DNA of 14,311 bases, taken from assembly GCA_050256015.1 (NCBI GenBank), contig JBFWIL010000042.1, forward strand, positions 1 to 14,311, written 5' to 3'. Positions 1 through 8,636 of the stretch are shown here, piece after piece. Both the position numbers and the translations under genes were made by a program. The stretch comes from JBFWIL01 sp050256015 (GTDB taxonomy: Bacteria > Bacteroidota > Bacteroidia > Bacteroidales > Prolixibacteraceae). Within the stretch, counting starts at the first letter, position 1. Each line of letters opens with the position of its first letter. Under the pieces are notes generated by a model. That model saw nothing but the letters and a program-made list of their open reading frames with translations. It searched no databases and was not told where the DNA came from.

Positions 1-668
1 GCCGCAACCAAACCCGTATCGGAAGAATTACGGCTCAACTGGATAAGGACAAGCCGCTTGACCAGGCTGCAAGAGAAATCCGGGCCGCTCTGGCATCGGT
101 CAGCATTCCTTCCGATTACCGGGTGGTGGTGAGCGGGCAAGAGGAAAAGCGGGCCGAATCCATGTCAAGCCTGGGCTTTGCTCTGATGCTTTCCATAGTG
201 CTGGTTTACATGGTCATGGCTTCCCAGTTTGAGTCGCTGCTGCATCCTTTTACCATACTGCTGACCATTCCTCTGGCTCTGGTCGGATCGGTACTTGTAT
301 TTTTCATTCTGGGGAAAAGTTTGAATATGATGGCCCTGATTGGTATTATTATGCTTGCAGGAATTGCTGTGAATAATTCCATCCTGCTGATTGACAGAAT
401 TCTGCAGCTTCGTGTAGGAGGAATGGAGCGCAGGGAGGCTGTGCTGGAAGCTGGTCAACAACGGATCCGCCCGATTATCATGACCAGTCTGACCACCATC
501 CTGGCTCTGCTGCCGTTAACCATCGGAACCGGTGAGAGTGCCGGTCTGCGGTCACCCATGGCGCTGGCAGTTATCGGGGGACTGGTAACTTCCACCCTTC
601 TGACGCTGGTGGTTATCCCCTGCGTGTATGAACTGTTTGAATTGATCAGGGAAAAACTGAAAGCATGA
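1..668 (+). CDS. RND efflux permease, C-terminal fragment (cut by window edge)
   Basis: The reading frame is open from the first full codon at base 3 to the TGA at 666-668, giving 221 residues of a protein that begins outside the window. It starts with RNQTRIGRI, which resembles the end of the second periplasmic porter domain of RND (AcrB/MdtB-type, HAE family) pumps. It then shows the final membrane block: five hydrophobic segments, including the RND-like ASQFESLLHPF loop and a helix with AGIAVNNSILLID, where AcrB has its TM10 lysine region. The GTG at 123 lies inside this continuous homology and is not the true start. The stop overlaps the next start by 4 nt (ATGA), implying translational coupling with the RND-ABC fusion. 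By family knowledge it is an inner-membrane, proton-driven exporter subunit that works with a periplasmic adaptor and an outer-membrane channel. Substrate is unknown. It may form a mixed trimer with the next protein, as MdtB and MdtC do. Confidence 0.93.
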   Translation, partial: RNQTRIGRITAQLDKDKPLDQAAREIRAALASVSIPSDYRVVVSGQEEKRAESMSSLGFALMLSIVLVYMVMASQFESLLHPFTILLTIPLALVGSVLVFFILGKSLNMMALIGIIMLAGIAVNNSILLIDRILQLRVGGMERREAVLEAGQQRIRPIIMTSLTTILALLPLTIGTGESAGLRSPMALAVIGGLVTSTLLTLVVIPCVYELFELIREKLKA

Positions 669-3600
669 AGTTTATCATCACCAGAAAGACGCTGATCAGC
701 ATGTTATTTATTGCACTGACCCTGACGGGTTACGTGTCATATAAGCAACTGCGCATGGAGCTTCTGCCCAATGCCGATCTGCCTTTTTTGTTTGTGCAGG
801 CGAGGGTGACTACGGATGCTGACCCTGAATATCTTGAGAATGAGGTGATTATTCCGATAGAGGGAGCTGTAGGTTCCCTGGAAGGGGTGGAGTCTATTGA
901 GTCGTCCATCGATTCGCGAAGCGGGACCGTGGCCGTATATTTTCAGAAGAATGTCGATTTTAATTTGATTTATCTGCGTTTGCAGGAAAAAATCAACGCC
1001 ATCAGGGATGAGCTGCCGGAAACGGTTACCGTTAGCGTAAATCGAGTCGATCTTTCCCGCATGAACAGTCAGTTTATGGAACTTCAGGTGCGTGGGGAAG
1101 GCGGAACGGACCGGATTCGTAATATTGCCGACCAGGAAATCGTGCCCGATCTGGAGAATCTGGATGGCATTGCCGGTGTGAATGTTTACGGAGGGCAGGA
1201 AAAGTCTGTTGAAATTATCATGGATAGGCCGGCCTGTGAGGCATACGGTATCACTGCAGGAACCATCCGTTCCATCCTCAGCCAGAATGCCCGTTCAAGG
1301 GTGTATGCAGGCAACCTGAAGGAAGCCGATAAGTTGTACTTCGTTCATGTTACAGCTGAATACGAAAAGGTATCTGATATTGAAAATTTGGTGGTGGCCG
1401 ATGGTCCTATACTGCTGAAAGACATCGCTCAGGTGCGTTTTGGTGTCAAGGAGGAAACCAGTTACTCCCGGGTGAACGGACAAGATGCGGTGAGTATTCA
1501 GCTGATCAATGATTCTCAGGCCAACCAGATCGAACTTTCCGACAAAGCCAGGGAGCTCATTGCAAGACTCAATGAAAAGCTGGCCGGGAAAGGGGTGGAG
1601 CTGGTTGTTATGGAGAATTCGGCCGAGACCATGGAAAAGAATATTGACCAGATCATCAATCTGGCCGTGGTGGGCGGACTGATGGCCGTATTTGTGCTTT
1701 GGATGTTTTTGCGCAATGCACGGATTGTGGCCTTTATTGCCCTGGCCATTCCCGTATCGGTCTTTACTGCTTTTAACCTGTTTTACGCTTACGATATTAC
1801 CATAAACAGTCTTACCCTCGTGGGTATGGCTTTGGCGGTGGGTATGCTGCTTGATAACAGTGTCGTCGTCCTGGAAAATATTTACCGGCTGGCCGGAAAC
1901 GGGAAAGATCCGGATGAGGCCGTAACCCTCGGAACAAAGGAGGTGTGGCGGTCGATTGTGGCCTCCACGCTGACCACGGTTACCGTTTTTCTGCCTTTTC
2001 TCTTCTCTTCCAATTTTATGATAGAAATGCTGGGACGCAATGTGGGCGTATCCATTGTGTCTACTCTGCTGGTCTCCCTGATGGTGGCCCTGCTTTTCGT
2101 CCCGATGGTCATTCATTTGATTTTGACAGGAAGGCGACGGAATAAAATTGCTTTTGAACGGCTTACCACGAACAACCGGATGGTACAGATTTACCTGTTG
2201 TTGCTGAAAGCCTGCATGCGCAATCCGGCAGGGACTGTTCTGGGAGGGGTGGCCGTTTTTTTCCTTGTGGTGTTCATCAGTCTGGCCGTCAGCGTGAGTT
2301 CCCTGCAGGAGGTGGAAGCCGATCAGATCAGGCTTTATGTAAGCATGCCTTCCGGGTCGAGCCTGGAAACCACCGACGAGACGGTTCGCAAGATTGAGGA
2401 AAAGCTGATGAATGTTCCCGAAAAGAAAGACATCAGCAGCTCTGTGGAAGAAGAGGAGGCGATGATAACGGTAAGCCTGGTCGAGGACTTTGAAAAGGTG
2501 GGAAACCGGAGCTTTGCCGAGATCAAATCTGAAATAGATGATCTAACCGATGACATTCGCGAGGCCGACATTGAGTTTGAACAGGCCCAGTCGGGCGGAG
2601 GTAGTGGCGGAGCAAACATGATGAATAATTTCCAGCGTTTTCTGGGTATTGGTACGGAGGAGGAAAAGATAGTCCTGAAAGGGGAAGACTTTGAAAGCAT
2701 GAAAATGGTGGCTGAAGACCTGGAGTATTTTCTGGAGGAGATGGACTTTATTGAGCGGGCCCGGCTGAATGTATCTGATAACCGTCCGGAAGTCCATATG
2801 TTGTTTGACCGCCTGCTGATGACTGAATATAATCTGAATGTCAGTGAGGTCTCTTCTGAACTGAATTCTTTTACCGGCGAGGTTTCTACCGGGGTTATGT
2901 TTCAGCAGGGCGTGGATGAGTATGAGATTATACTGAATACAGGAGGGGAAGAAGAGGAGGAAGATACGCGTACGATGGATGAGCTCAAAGCTTTGCCGGT
3001 GATGGATGAGGCTGGCGGAATCCATGAGCTTCAGGATTTCACCAGGCTGGTTTATTCCAGGGGACTGGCCGGTATTAACCGCGTGAATCAGGAAAAGCAG
3101 ATTGAAATTACCTACCGGATGGTGGATGAGGCCCAGGACTCCAAAGACCTGCTGGAATCTTACCGGCTGGAAATTGACAATCTGGTGGCAGCCTATAATT
3201 TCCCTTCGGGAATGGCTGTGGAGGTCATTCATGAAGAAAATGAGCTGGAAGAATTCAACTTTTTGATTCTGGCCGCCATAATTTTAATCTTTATGATTCT
3301 GGCTTCGGTGTTCGAATCGGTTGCCACACCTTTTGTTCTGCTGTTCTCCGTCCCCCTGGCCGCCATCGGATCCATGCTGGCCCTGATTATTACCGGGAAC
3401 AGCCTTTTCAATGCCAACACGATGATTGGCTTTCTGATCCTGCTTGGGGTGGTGGTTAACAACGGGATTATTCTGATCGACTATACAAACATTCTTCGCA
3501 AGGAAGGATTCCGGATGTCCCGGGCGCTGATGACCGCCGGTCTTTCGCGTGTGCGTCCTATTCTGATCACGGCCATCACCACCATTGTGGCTATGTTTCC

Positions 3601-5362
3601 TTTGGCTATGGGGCAGGCCGAGTATGTCAGCGTTATCGGTGCTCCTTTTGCTATTGTTGTGATCGGAGGATTAAGCCTGAGTACTTTGCTTACCCTGGTC
3701 TTTATTCCGACTTTTTATGCCGGACTGGAACAGGCGTTGGACTGGTTCCGTGCACTGGACTGGAAGCTGAAAACCTTCCAGCTGATTCTTATTGCCGGAG
3801 CTTTTGCCCTGGTTTACCTGAAGGTGGAAACCTTTGTCTGGCAGATGATTGATGCCGTGTTGGCGGTAGTTCTGGTTCCCGGCTCCTGCTGGTTTGTGAT
3901 GAACAGTCTGAAGAAGGCAGGAACCCGGCTTATTGGTTCTGATGAACAGGTGCACATTCGCATTCAGAACCTGGTGAAGATTTATGACCGGCCCGGCAGG
4001 TTTGCCCGGGAATGGCAGGGCGGATTAAACATCAGACGCCGGGCCGGACTGGAGAAGGATTACCGTTGCCTGCGTGATTTTGAGCAGATGATCTGGCAAT
4101 TGCCCGTTCTGGTTTTCCTGGTCTATTTTATTTTTTTCTTTCTGGAGCAACCCATGTGGATCAGCCTGCTCATGCTGTTCCTGTACTGGTATATCCGGGA
4201 AATGTGGAAACCTGTGCAGATCTGGCTGGCTAACCGTTACCTGGAAAGCAAAAAGGAGGGGTATCGCCTGTGTCAGGAGTATTCCGGTCGTTTGCTATAC
4301 TGGCTGTTACCTGTAGCCGGCCTGCTTATACTTTATCTGAAAACCCGTTATTTTGGTATGGTGCTGACTTTTGGTTTGCTATGGTATGCCGGTTTGCTTG
4401 TTGCGGAAACATCGCGGAAGCTGTATGAAAAAAAGGTGAATATTAACCGGATTACAGGGCGTTTTGGCGCTTTGCGCCGTACCGTATACCGGCTGGTTCA
4501 GCAGATTCCGCTGATCGGCAGACGCCGGATGCCCTTCAAGGCTCTAAGCGGGGTTTCCCTGGAAATCGGAACCGGCATGTTCGGATTGCTGGGGCCCAAC
4601 GGGGCAGGTAAATCGACCATGATGCGGACCATCTGCGGCATTTTGGAACAAAGCTACGGGAAGATCTGGATCAACGGTATCGATACCCAGGAAAAGCGGG
4701 AGGAACTGCAGGGTCTGATTGGTTACCTGCCGCAGGAATTCGGCACCTACGAAAACATGCCGGCTTGGCAGTACCTGGAATACCAGGCTCTGCTGAAAGG
4801 ACTGACCGACACCCGGAAGCGGAAAGAACGGCTGGAATATGTGTTGAAGGCCGTTCATCTGTACGACCGGCGGAACGAGTTGATAGGTTCTTTCTCGGGA
4901 GGGATGAAGCAACGTATCGGCATTGCCCAGATACTGTTGCATTTGCCCCGAATTCTGGTGGTGGATGAACCTACCGCCGGGCTGGACCCGCGGGAGCGGA
5001 TCCGCTTCCGTAACCTGTTGGTGGATCTGAGTCGCGAACGCATTGTGATATTTTCCACGCACATCATTGAGGATATTGCCAGCTCCTGTCATCAGGCTGC
5101 CGTCATTATAAGGGGAAAACTGAAATACCAGGGGTCTCCTTCCGATATGGTGCATTTGGCTAACAAGCTGGTTTGGCAGTTTGAGGTGCCTGCCGCCGAG
5201 TTTGAGCAGTTGCCCGATAAGAAAATGATCGTTCACCACATGCGGGTGGGAGAGATGATCCGCATTCGGATGCTTTCCCACCGTAAACCGGCACCGGATG
5301 CAGTGCAGGTGAGTCCCCTGCTTGAGGATGCGTACCTTTGCCTGATCAAGGATCTGAAATAA
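665..5362 (+). CDS. RND efflux permease fused to extra membrane helices and an ABC ATPase domain (1565 aa)
   Basis: Residues 1 to about 1028 are a complete RND permease: TM1 at about 11-27, two large periplasmic porter regions (about 30-330 and 555-865), and two membrane blocks. The TM4 motif is GMLLDNSVVVLENI (D397, N398) and the TM10 motif is VVVNNGIILID (N932, N933). Two further hydrophobic segments follow (about 1038-1054 and 1058-1079). A short stretch at 1096-1107 (VHIRIQNLVKIY) resembles the first strand of an ABC ATPase. Four more hydrophobic segments come next (about 1143-1160, 1164-1178, 1211-1226, 1230-1247). From about 1291 to 1565 there is a full ATPase: Walker A GPNGAGKST 1310-1318, Q-loop Q1357, signature FSGGM 1410-1414, Walker B with D1434 and E1435, and switch H1466. 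No stop or frameshift interrupts it. The 18 predicted helices keep every ATPase piece in the cytoplasm. The start is fixed by the ATGA overlap. RND pumps are usually about 1000-1100 aa with no ATPase. Substrate is unknown. Confidence 0.93.
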   Translation: MKFIITRKTLISMLFIALTLTGYVSYKQLRMELLPNADLPFLFVQARVTTDADPEYLENEVIIPIEGAVGSLEGVESIESSIDSRSGTVAVYFQKNVDFNLIYLRLQEKINAIRDELPETVTVSVNRVDLSRMNSQFMELQVRGEGGTDRIRNIADQEIVPDLENLDGIAGVNVYGGQEKSVEIIMDRPACEAYGITAGTIRSILSQNARSRVYAGNLKEADKLYFVHVTAEYEKVSDIENLVVADGPILLKDIAQVRFGVKEETSYSRVNGQDAVSIQLINDSQANQIELSDKARELIARLNEKLAGKGVELVVMENSAETMEKNIDQIINLAVVGGLMAVFVLWMFLRNARIVAFIALAIPVSVFTAFNLFYAYDITINSLTLVGMALAVGMLLDNSVVVLENIYRLAGNGKDPDEAVTLGTKEVWRSIVASTLTTVTVFLPFLFSSNFMIEMLGRNVGVSIVSTLLVSLMVALLFVPMVIHLILTGRRRNKIAFERLTTNNRMVQIYLLLLKACMRNPAGTVLGGVAVFFLVVFISLAVSVSSLQEVEADQIRLYVSMPSGSSLETTDETVRKIEEKLMNVPEKKDISSSVEEEEAMITVSLVEDFEKVGNRSFAEIKSEIDDLTDDIREADIEFEQAQSGGGSGGANMMNNFQRFLGIGTEEEKIVLKGEDFESMKMVAEDLEYFLEEMDFIERARLNVSDNRPEVHMLFDRLLMTEYNLNVSEVSSELNSFTGEVSTGVMFQQGVDEYEIILNTGGEEEEEDTRTMDELKALPVMDEAGGIHELQDFTRLVYSRGLAGINRVNQEKQIEITYRMVDEAQDSKDLLESYRLEIDNLVAAYNFPSGMAVEVIHEENELEEFNFLILAAIILIFMILASVFESVATPFVLLFSVPLAAIGSMLALIITGNSLFNANTMIGFLILLGVVVNNGIILIDYTNILRKEGFRMSRALMTAGLSRVRPILITAITTIVAMFPLAMGQAEYVSVIGAPFAIVVIGGLSLSTLLTLVFIPTFYAGLEQALDWFRALDWKLKTFQLILIAGAFALVYLKVETFVWQMIDAVLAVVLVPGSCWFVMNSLKKAGTRLIGSDEQVHIRIQNLVKIYDRPGRFAREWQGGLNIRRRAGLEKDYRCLRDFEQMIWQLPVLVFLVYFIFFFLEQPMWISLLMLFLYWYIREMWKPVQIWLANRYLESKKEGYRLCQEYSGRLLYWLLPVAGLLILYLKTRYFGMVLTFGLLWYAGLLVAETSRKLYEKKVNINRITGRFGALRRTVYRLVQQIPLIGRRRMPFKALSGVSLEIGTGMFGLLGPNGAGKSTMMRTICGILEQSYGKIWINGIDTQEKREELQGLIGYLPQEFGTYENMPAWQYLEYQALLKGLTDTRKRKERLEYVLKAVHLYDRRNELIGSFSGGMKQRIGIAQILLHLPRILVVDEPTAGLDPRERIRFRNLLVDLSRERIVIFSTHIIEDIASSCHQAAVIIRGKLKYQGSPSDMVHLANKLVWQFEVPAAEFEQLPDKKMIVHHMRVGEMIRIRMLSHRKPAPDAVQVSPLLEDAYLCLIKDLK

Positions 5363-5375
5363 CATACCGGACGAT

Positions 5376-6086
5376 ATGATAAAATTTAGAAATACCCTGC
5401 ATACCCTGATCCGGATGATCCGCTACAATTTCCGGATCATCTTTGCCGGCCGTTTTATCTGGTTTCTGCTGTCGGCCTTTGCTTTTTATGTGTTTATTGC
5501 GATCAACAGCATTCTGAACGGTTCCGTGCCGGATGAGGAATTTGTATACGCCTGCCTGCTGTTCCCGGGCATGCTGTTGATTTTTTATCCGATGACTTTC
5601 AGCATACAAAATGATGTGGATGCCGGTATCCTGGAAATTTTGTTCGGTATTCCAGATTATCGTTATAAGGTCTGGCTGGTTCGGCTGGTGCTGGTTTTTG
5701 TGGTAGTGACTCTGATTCTCTGGGGCTTCAGTCTGCTTAGCCTGATCTTTCTGACTCCTCTGAGCCTGGGCGAAATGACTCTGCAGGTGATGTATCCGGT
5801 TTTTTTCATTGGCAGCATGGCCTTTATGTTTGCCACCCTGGTTAAAAACGGGAACGGAACGGCTGTGGTCATGGTTATTGTCGGGGTGTTGGCCTTTATT
5901 CTGTCTGAGTCGCTGGAACGTACCATGTGGAACATTTTTCTGAATCCCTTCCAGGTTCCCCGGAATATGAATGAGATGATCTGGGCCGGCATCGTGGTAA
6001 AAAACAGGATGCTGCTGACAGTCGGAGGATTGGTTTTTATCTTATACGGACTGTTTAATCTGCAAAAGCGGGAACGGTTTATTTGA
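5376..6086 (+). CDS. ABC-2-like transporter membrane protein
   Basis: A 236-residue integral membrane protein begins 13 nt after the RND-ABC fusion on the same strand, so the two are very likely co-transcribed. Six hydrophobic segments are visible at about 27-44, 57-75, 99-127, 138-156, 162-178 and 211-228, with a basic, amphipathic N-terminus before TM1. This is the layout of a small ABC-2 type permease. The segment around residues 84-105 (GILEILFGIP, then RYKVWLVR) resembles the cytoplasmic turn where ABC-2 proteins carry a GTLE-like motif before re-entering the membrane. It has no ATPase of its own, so the natural partner is the ATPase domain at the C-terminus of the preceding protein. The likely role is the transmembrane half of an ATP-driven exporter, or a membrane part of a combined RND/ABC complex. 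No clear Shine-Dalgarno sequence precedes the ATG. The family call rests on topology and context more than on a diagnostic motif. Confidence 0.82.
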   Translation: MIKFRNTLHTLIRMIRYNFRIIFAGRFIWFLLSAFAFYVFIAINSILNGSVPDEEFVYACLLFPGMLLIFYPMTFSIQNDVDAGILEILFGIPDYRYKVWLVRLVLVFVVVTLILWGFSLLSLIFLTPLSLGEMTLQVMYPVFFIGSMAFMFATLVKNGNGTAVVMVIVGVLAFILSESLERTMWNIFLNPFQVPRNMNEMIWAGIVVKNRMLLTVGGLVFILYGLFNLQKRERFI

Positions 6087-6108
6087 TGACGGGCATAGCT
6101 TTGCGTTC

Positions 6109-8592
6109 TTAAATAAACAGATTCAGATTTGATTTTTCTGTTTCTTCCAAATAGGTGGCCACCCCGCCGGTTTCCACCCCGTCAATCAGTTCTTCGGGAC
6201 TTATGCCCATCACGTCCATGGACATCTGGCAGGCCAGCAGTTTTACTCCGTTTTGAATGGCGGTGCGAAGCATGTCTTCCAGGCTTCCAACGTTTTTGGC
6301 CAGCATCCGTTTTCTCATCATCATCGAACCCATGCCCAGCATGTTCATTTTGGAAAGCTTCAGCTTACCGGTACCTGCGGGCATCATCTTTCCGAACATG
6401 CTGCCCATCAGATCTTTTTTTACTTTTGGCGGCTGTTGCTTTTTTATGATATTCAGTCCCCAGAAGGTAAAGAACAGGGTTACCTGCTTGCCGGTGGAAG
6501 CGGCTCCGTTGGCAATGACCAGGGAGGCCAGGGCCCGGTCCAGATCGTCACTGAACACTACCATGGTTTTATTGCCCGGCAGGGAGGCGGAGGGGGCGCT
6601 CTGTTCTTCTGCGGTTTTTTTTACTCCTTTTTCAATGATCGCGGTGATGATACCGTCCGACTGGTCCAGTGAGACCAACTTGTTGGCGGTCATGTTGCAC
6701 CACGATTGTACATCTTTCAGAAAGCCCGGGTCGCTGGCTTTTTGCCTGAGCTGCTGACCGGGTTGCAGCTTGTCCATTTCCTCTTTCAGCTTCATAATGG
6801 GGCCGGGGCACTGCAGTCCGCAGGCATCTACTTCAATGGTGGTTACCATATTTCTCATATCTACGGCCGGTTTACCGGTATACAAATGATCGTCCTTGGC
6901 AATATAAGTGGAGGCAAAAATATCTTCATTGCTCTGCTTACAGACTGTGTGTTCATAGGTTTTGTAGCCCCCGCTCAGGTTGTAGACTTCGGTCAGGCCG
7001 TTTTGCATCAGGATGCGGGCGGCGATGTATCCGCGAAGTCCTACCCCGCAGTATACAATAATTTTTTTGTCGCGCGGAATTTTTTCCAGTCGTTCCCTGA
7101 TCCGGTCTACTTCCATATTCAGTGCCCCTTCCAGATGCCCCAGCGCAAATTCCTCGGGGGTGCGCACATCCAGCAGGCAAACATTGGGGCTGTGCAGATC
7201 CATCATCAGCTCATCCCAGTGAATTATGTTGACTCTTCCGGTAATTACGTTTTCGGCGGCAAAACCGGCTTGGTTGACCGGATCTTTTGCCGAGGAGTAG
7301 GGCGGGGCATAGGCATGTTCAATTTCCTGCAGGTCGTAGATGTCGCCGTTTTTGAGCAGGACCGTGGCAATCAGGTCAATGCGCTTGTCTACACCGTCAT
7401 AGCCAATCATCTGGGCTCCGTATAATTTTCCGCTTTTGGGATGGAACAGGATCTTCAGGGTATAGGGCATGGCGCCCGGGTAATAACCGGCATGGGAAGA
7501 ACCGTGAATGATATTCGAAATAAAATCGAGTCCTTCCTTTTTCAGACTTTTGGCTGAAAGTCCGGTAGAGGCCACGGTAATGTCAAAGACCTTGGCAATG
7601 GCGGTGGCTATGGCCCCTTTGTAAGTACGGTTGTTGCCCGTGACCAGGTTGCCTGCAACGATGCGTCCCTGCTTGTTGGCCGGACCGGCCAGGTAGGTGT
7701 TTACGTATTTTTTTGTAATGGGATGCGGAAAGGCAACGGCATCGCCAAGAGAATAGATGTCTGGGTCATTGGTCTGCAGGTATTCGTTTACCTTAATGCC
7801 GCCGTTCCCGGCCAGTTCCAGTCCGGCTTCACGTGCCAGCCGGGTTTCGGGGCGTACTCCGATGGAAAGAATGACCAGATCCGTCTCAATGTTCCTTCCC
7901 GACTGCAGTTGTACGCTCAATTTCCCGTCTTTCCTGTTAAAGGCGCTGACTCCGTCATTCAGGAAGAACTCCACGTTTTTGGTTTTCAGATGCTGGTGCA
8001 CTTCGGCAGCCATTTCATAATCGAGCGGAGCCATCACCTGATTGGCCATTTCCACGATGGTCACATTCATGCCAAGCCGATGCAGATTTTCGGCCATTTC
8101 CAGTCCGATAAAACCAGCTCCCACCACTACTGCTTTGTTGGGTTGCTGGTGGTTACAGAAGGTCTTGATTCTGTCGGTGTCGGCCACATTCCGAAGGGTA
8201 AAGATTGCTTTGTCCTGTATGCCCGGAATAGGAGGTCTGACCGGTTCTGCCCCGGGAGACAGCACCAGCTTGTCGTATCTTTGGGCGTAGCTCTCTCCGC
8301 TTTCGTGGTTGTGAACAGTAATCGTTTTGTTATCCCGATCAATGGCCGTGACTTCCTGCCGGACCCGTACATCCACATTCAGCCGGGTCCGGAAACTTTC
8401 CGGGGTTTGCACCAGCAGTTTTTCCCGCTGTCTGATAGTGTCACCGATATAATACGGTAACCCGCAGTTGGCATAGGAGATGTTATGTCCCCGTTCAAAC
8501 AGAATGATCTCTGCCTTTTCGTCCAGCCTTCTTAGTCGGGCGGCTGTGGTAGCTCCTCCTGCCACTCCGCCGATAATTACATAGCGTGCCAT
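6109..8592 (-). CDS. CoA-disulfide/persulfide reductase with rhodanese, TusA and DsrE2 domains
   Basis: This 827-residue cytoplasmic protein carries four sulfur-transfer modules in order. Residues 1 to about 450 are a flavin-dependent CoA-disulfide reductase/NADH-dependent persulfide reductase-like domain: FAD motif at 6-13 (IIGGVAGG), redox cysteine C43 in SYANCGLPYYIGD, and NAD(P)H-binding GAGFIGLE at 158-165. Residues about 455-555 are a rhodanese domain with active cysteine C515 in YCGVGLRG. Residues about 585-655 are a TusA domain with CGLQCPGP at 591-598 (C591, C595). Residues about 676-827 are a DsrE2-type domain with a methionine-rich stretch (729-763) and C788 in ACQMSMDVMGI. All expected cysteines are present. 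The likely role is to reduce CoA or low-molecular-weight persulfides and polysulfide and pass sulfane sulfur between cysteines of one chain. It converges with the ABC-2-like gene, with only 22 nt between the two stops. The exact physiological substrate cannot be read from the sequence. Confidence 0.93.
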   Translation of the reverse strand: MARYVIIGGVAGGATTAARLRRLDEKAEIILFERGHNISYANCGLPYYIGDTIRQREKLLVQTPESFRTRLNVDVRVRQEVTAIDRDNKTITVHNHESGESYAQRYDKLVLSPGAEPVRPPIPGIQDKAIFTLRNVADTDRIKTFCNHQQPNKAVVVGAGFIGLEMAENLHRLGMNVTIVEMANQVMAPLDYEMAAEVHQHLKTKNVEFFLNDGVSAFNRKDGKLSVQLQSGRNIETDLVILSIGVRPETRLAREAGLELAGNGGIKVNEYLQTNDPDIYSLGDAVAFPHPITKKYVNTYLAGPANKQGRIVAGNLVTGNNRTYKGAIATAIAKVFDITVASTGLSAKSLKKEGLDFISNIIHGSSHAGYYPGAMPYTLKILFHPKSGKLYGAQMIGYDGVDKRIDLIATVLLKNGDIYDLQEIEHAYAPPYSSAKDPVNQAGFAAENVITGRVNIIHWDELMMDLHSPNVCLLDVRTPEEFALGHLEGALNMEVDRIRERLEKIPRDKKIIVYCGVGLRGYIAARILMQNGLTEVYNLSGGYKTYEHTVCKQSNEDIFASTYIAKDDHLYTGKPAVDMRNMVTTIEVDACGLQCPGPIMKLKEEMDKLQPGQQLRQKASDPGFLKDVQSWCNMTANKLVSLDQSDGIITAIIEKGVKKTAEEQSAPSASLPGNKTMVVFSDDLDRALASLVIANGAASTGKQVTLFFTFWGLNIIKKQQPPKVKKDLMGSMFGKMMPAGTGKLKLSKMNMLGMGSMMMRKRMLAKNVGSLEDMLRTAIQNGVKLLACQMSMDVMGISPEELIDGVETGGVATYLEETEKSNLNLFI

Positions 8593-8636
8593 AGTGATCC
8601 GGTTTTTATGTAATGCGTGTGTTAATCAATCATCAG

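Noticed and set aside
123..125. GTG as the start of the first RND gene.
   Set aside because: The frame is open to the left edge and the upstream residues match the RND porter domain, so this is a gene fragment cut by the window.
165..461. Open - strand frame opposite the first RND fragment, and similar long antisense frames opposite the RND-ABC gene (for example 1295-2116 and 4544-5365).
   Set aside because: They lie wholly opposite well-supported coding sequence and have low-complexity, His/Gln-rich translations with no recognisable domain, as expected for shadow frames.
729..763. Met-rich stretch in the sulfur enzyme (residue numbers of the 6109-8592 protein), considered as a metal-binding insertion.
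   Set aside because: A Met-rich segment with MMP and KMNM-like motifs is a normal feature of DsrE2-type domains as I know them, so it is not a special insertion.
6706..7425. Long + strand frames across the persulfide reductase gene (also 7723-8460).
   Set aside because: They oppose a four-domain protein whose motifs are all intact on the - strand; their translations show no domain.
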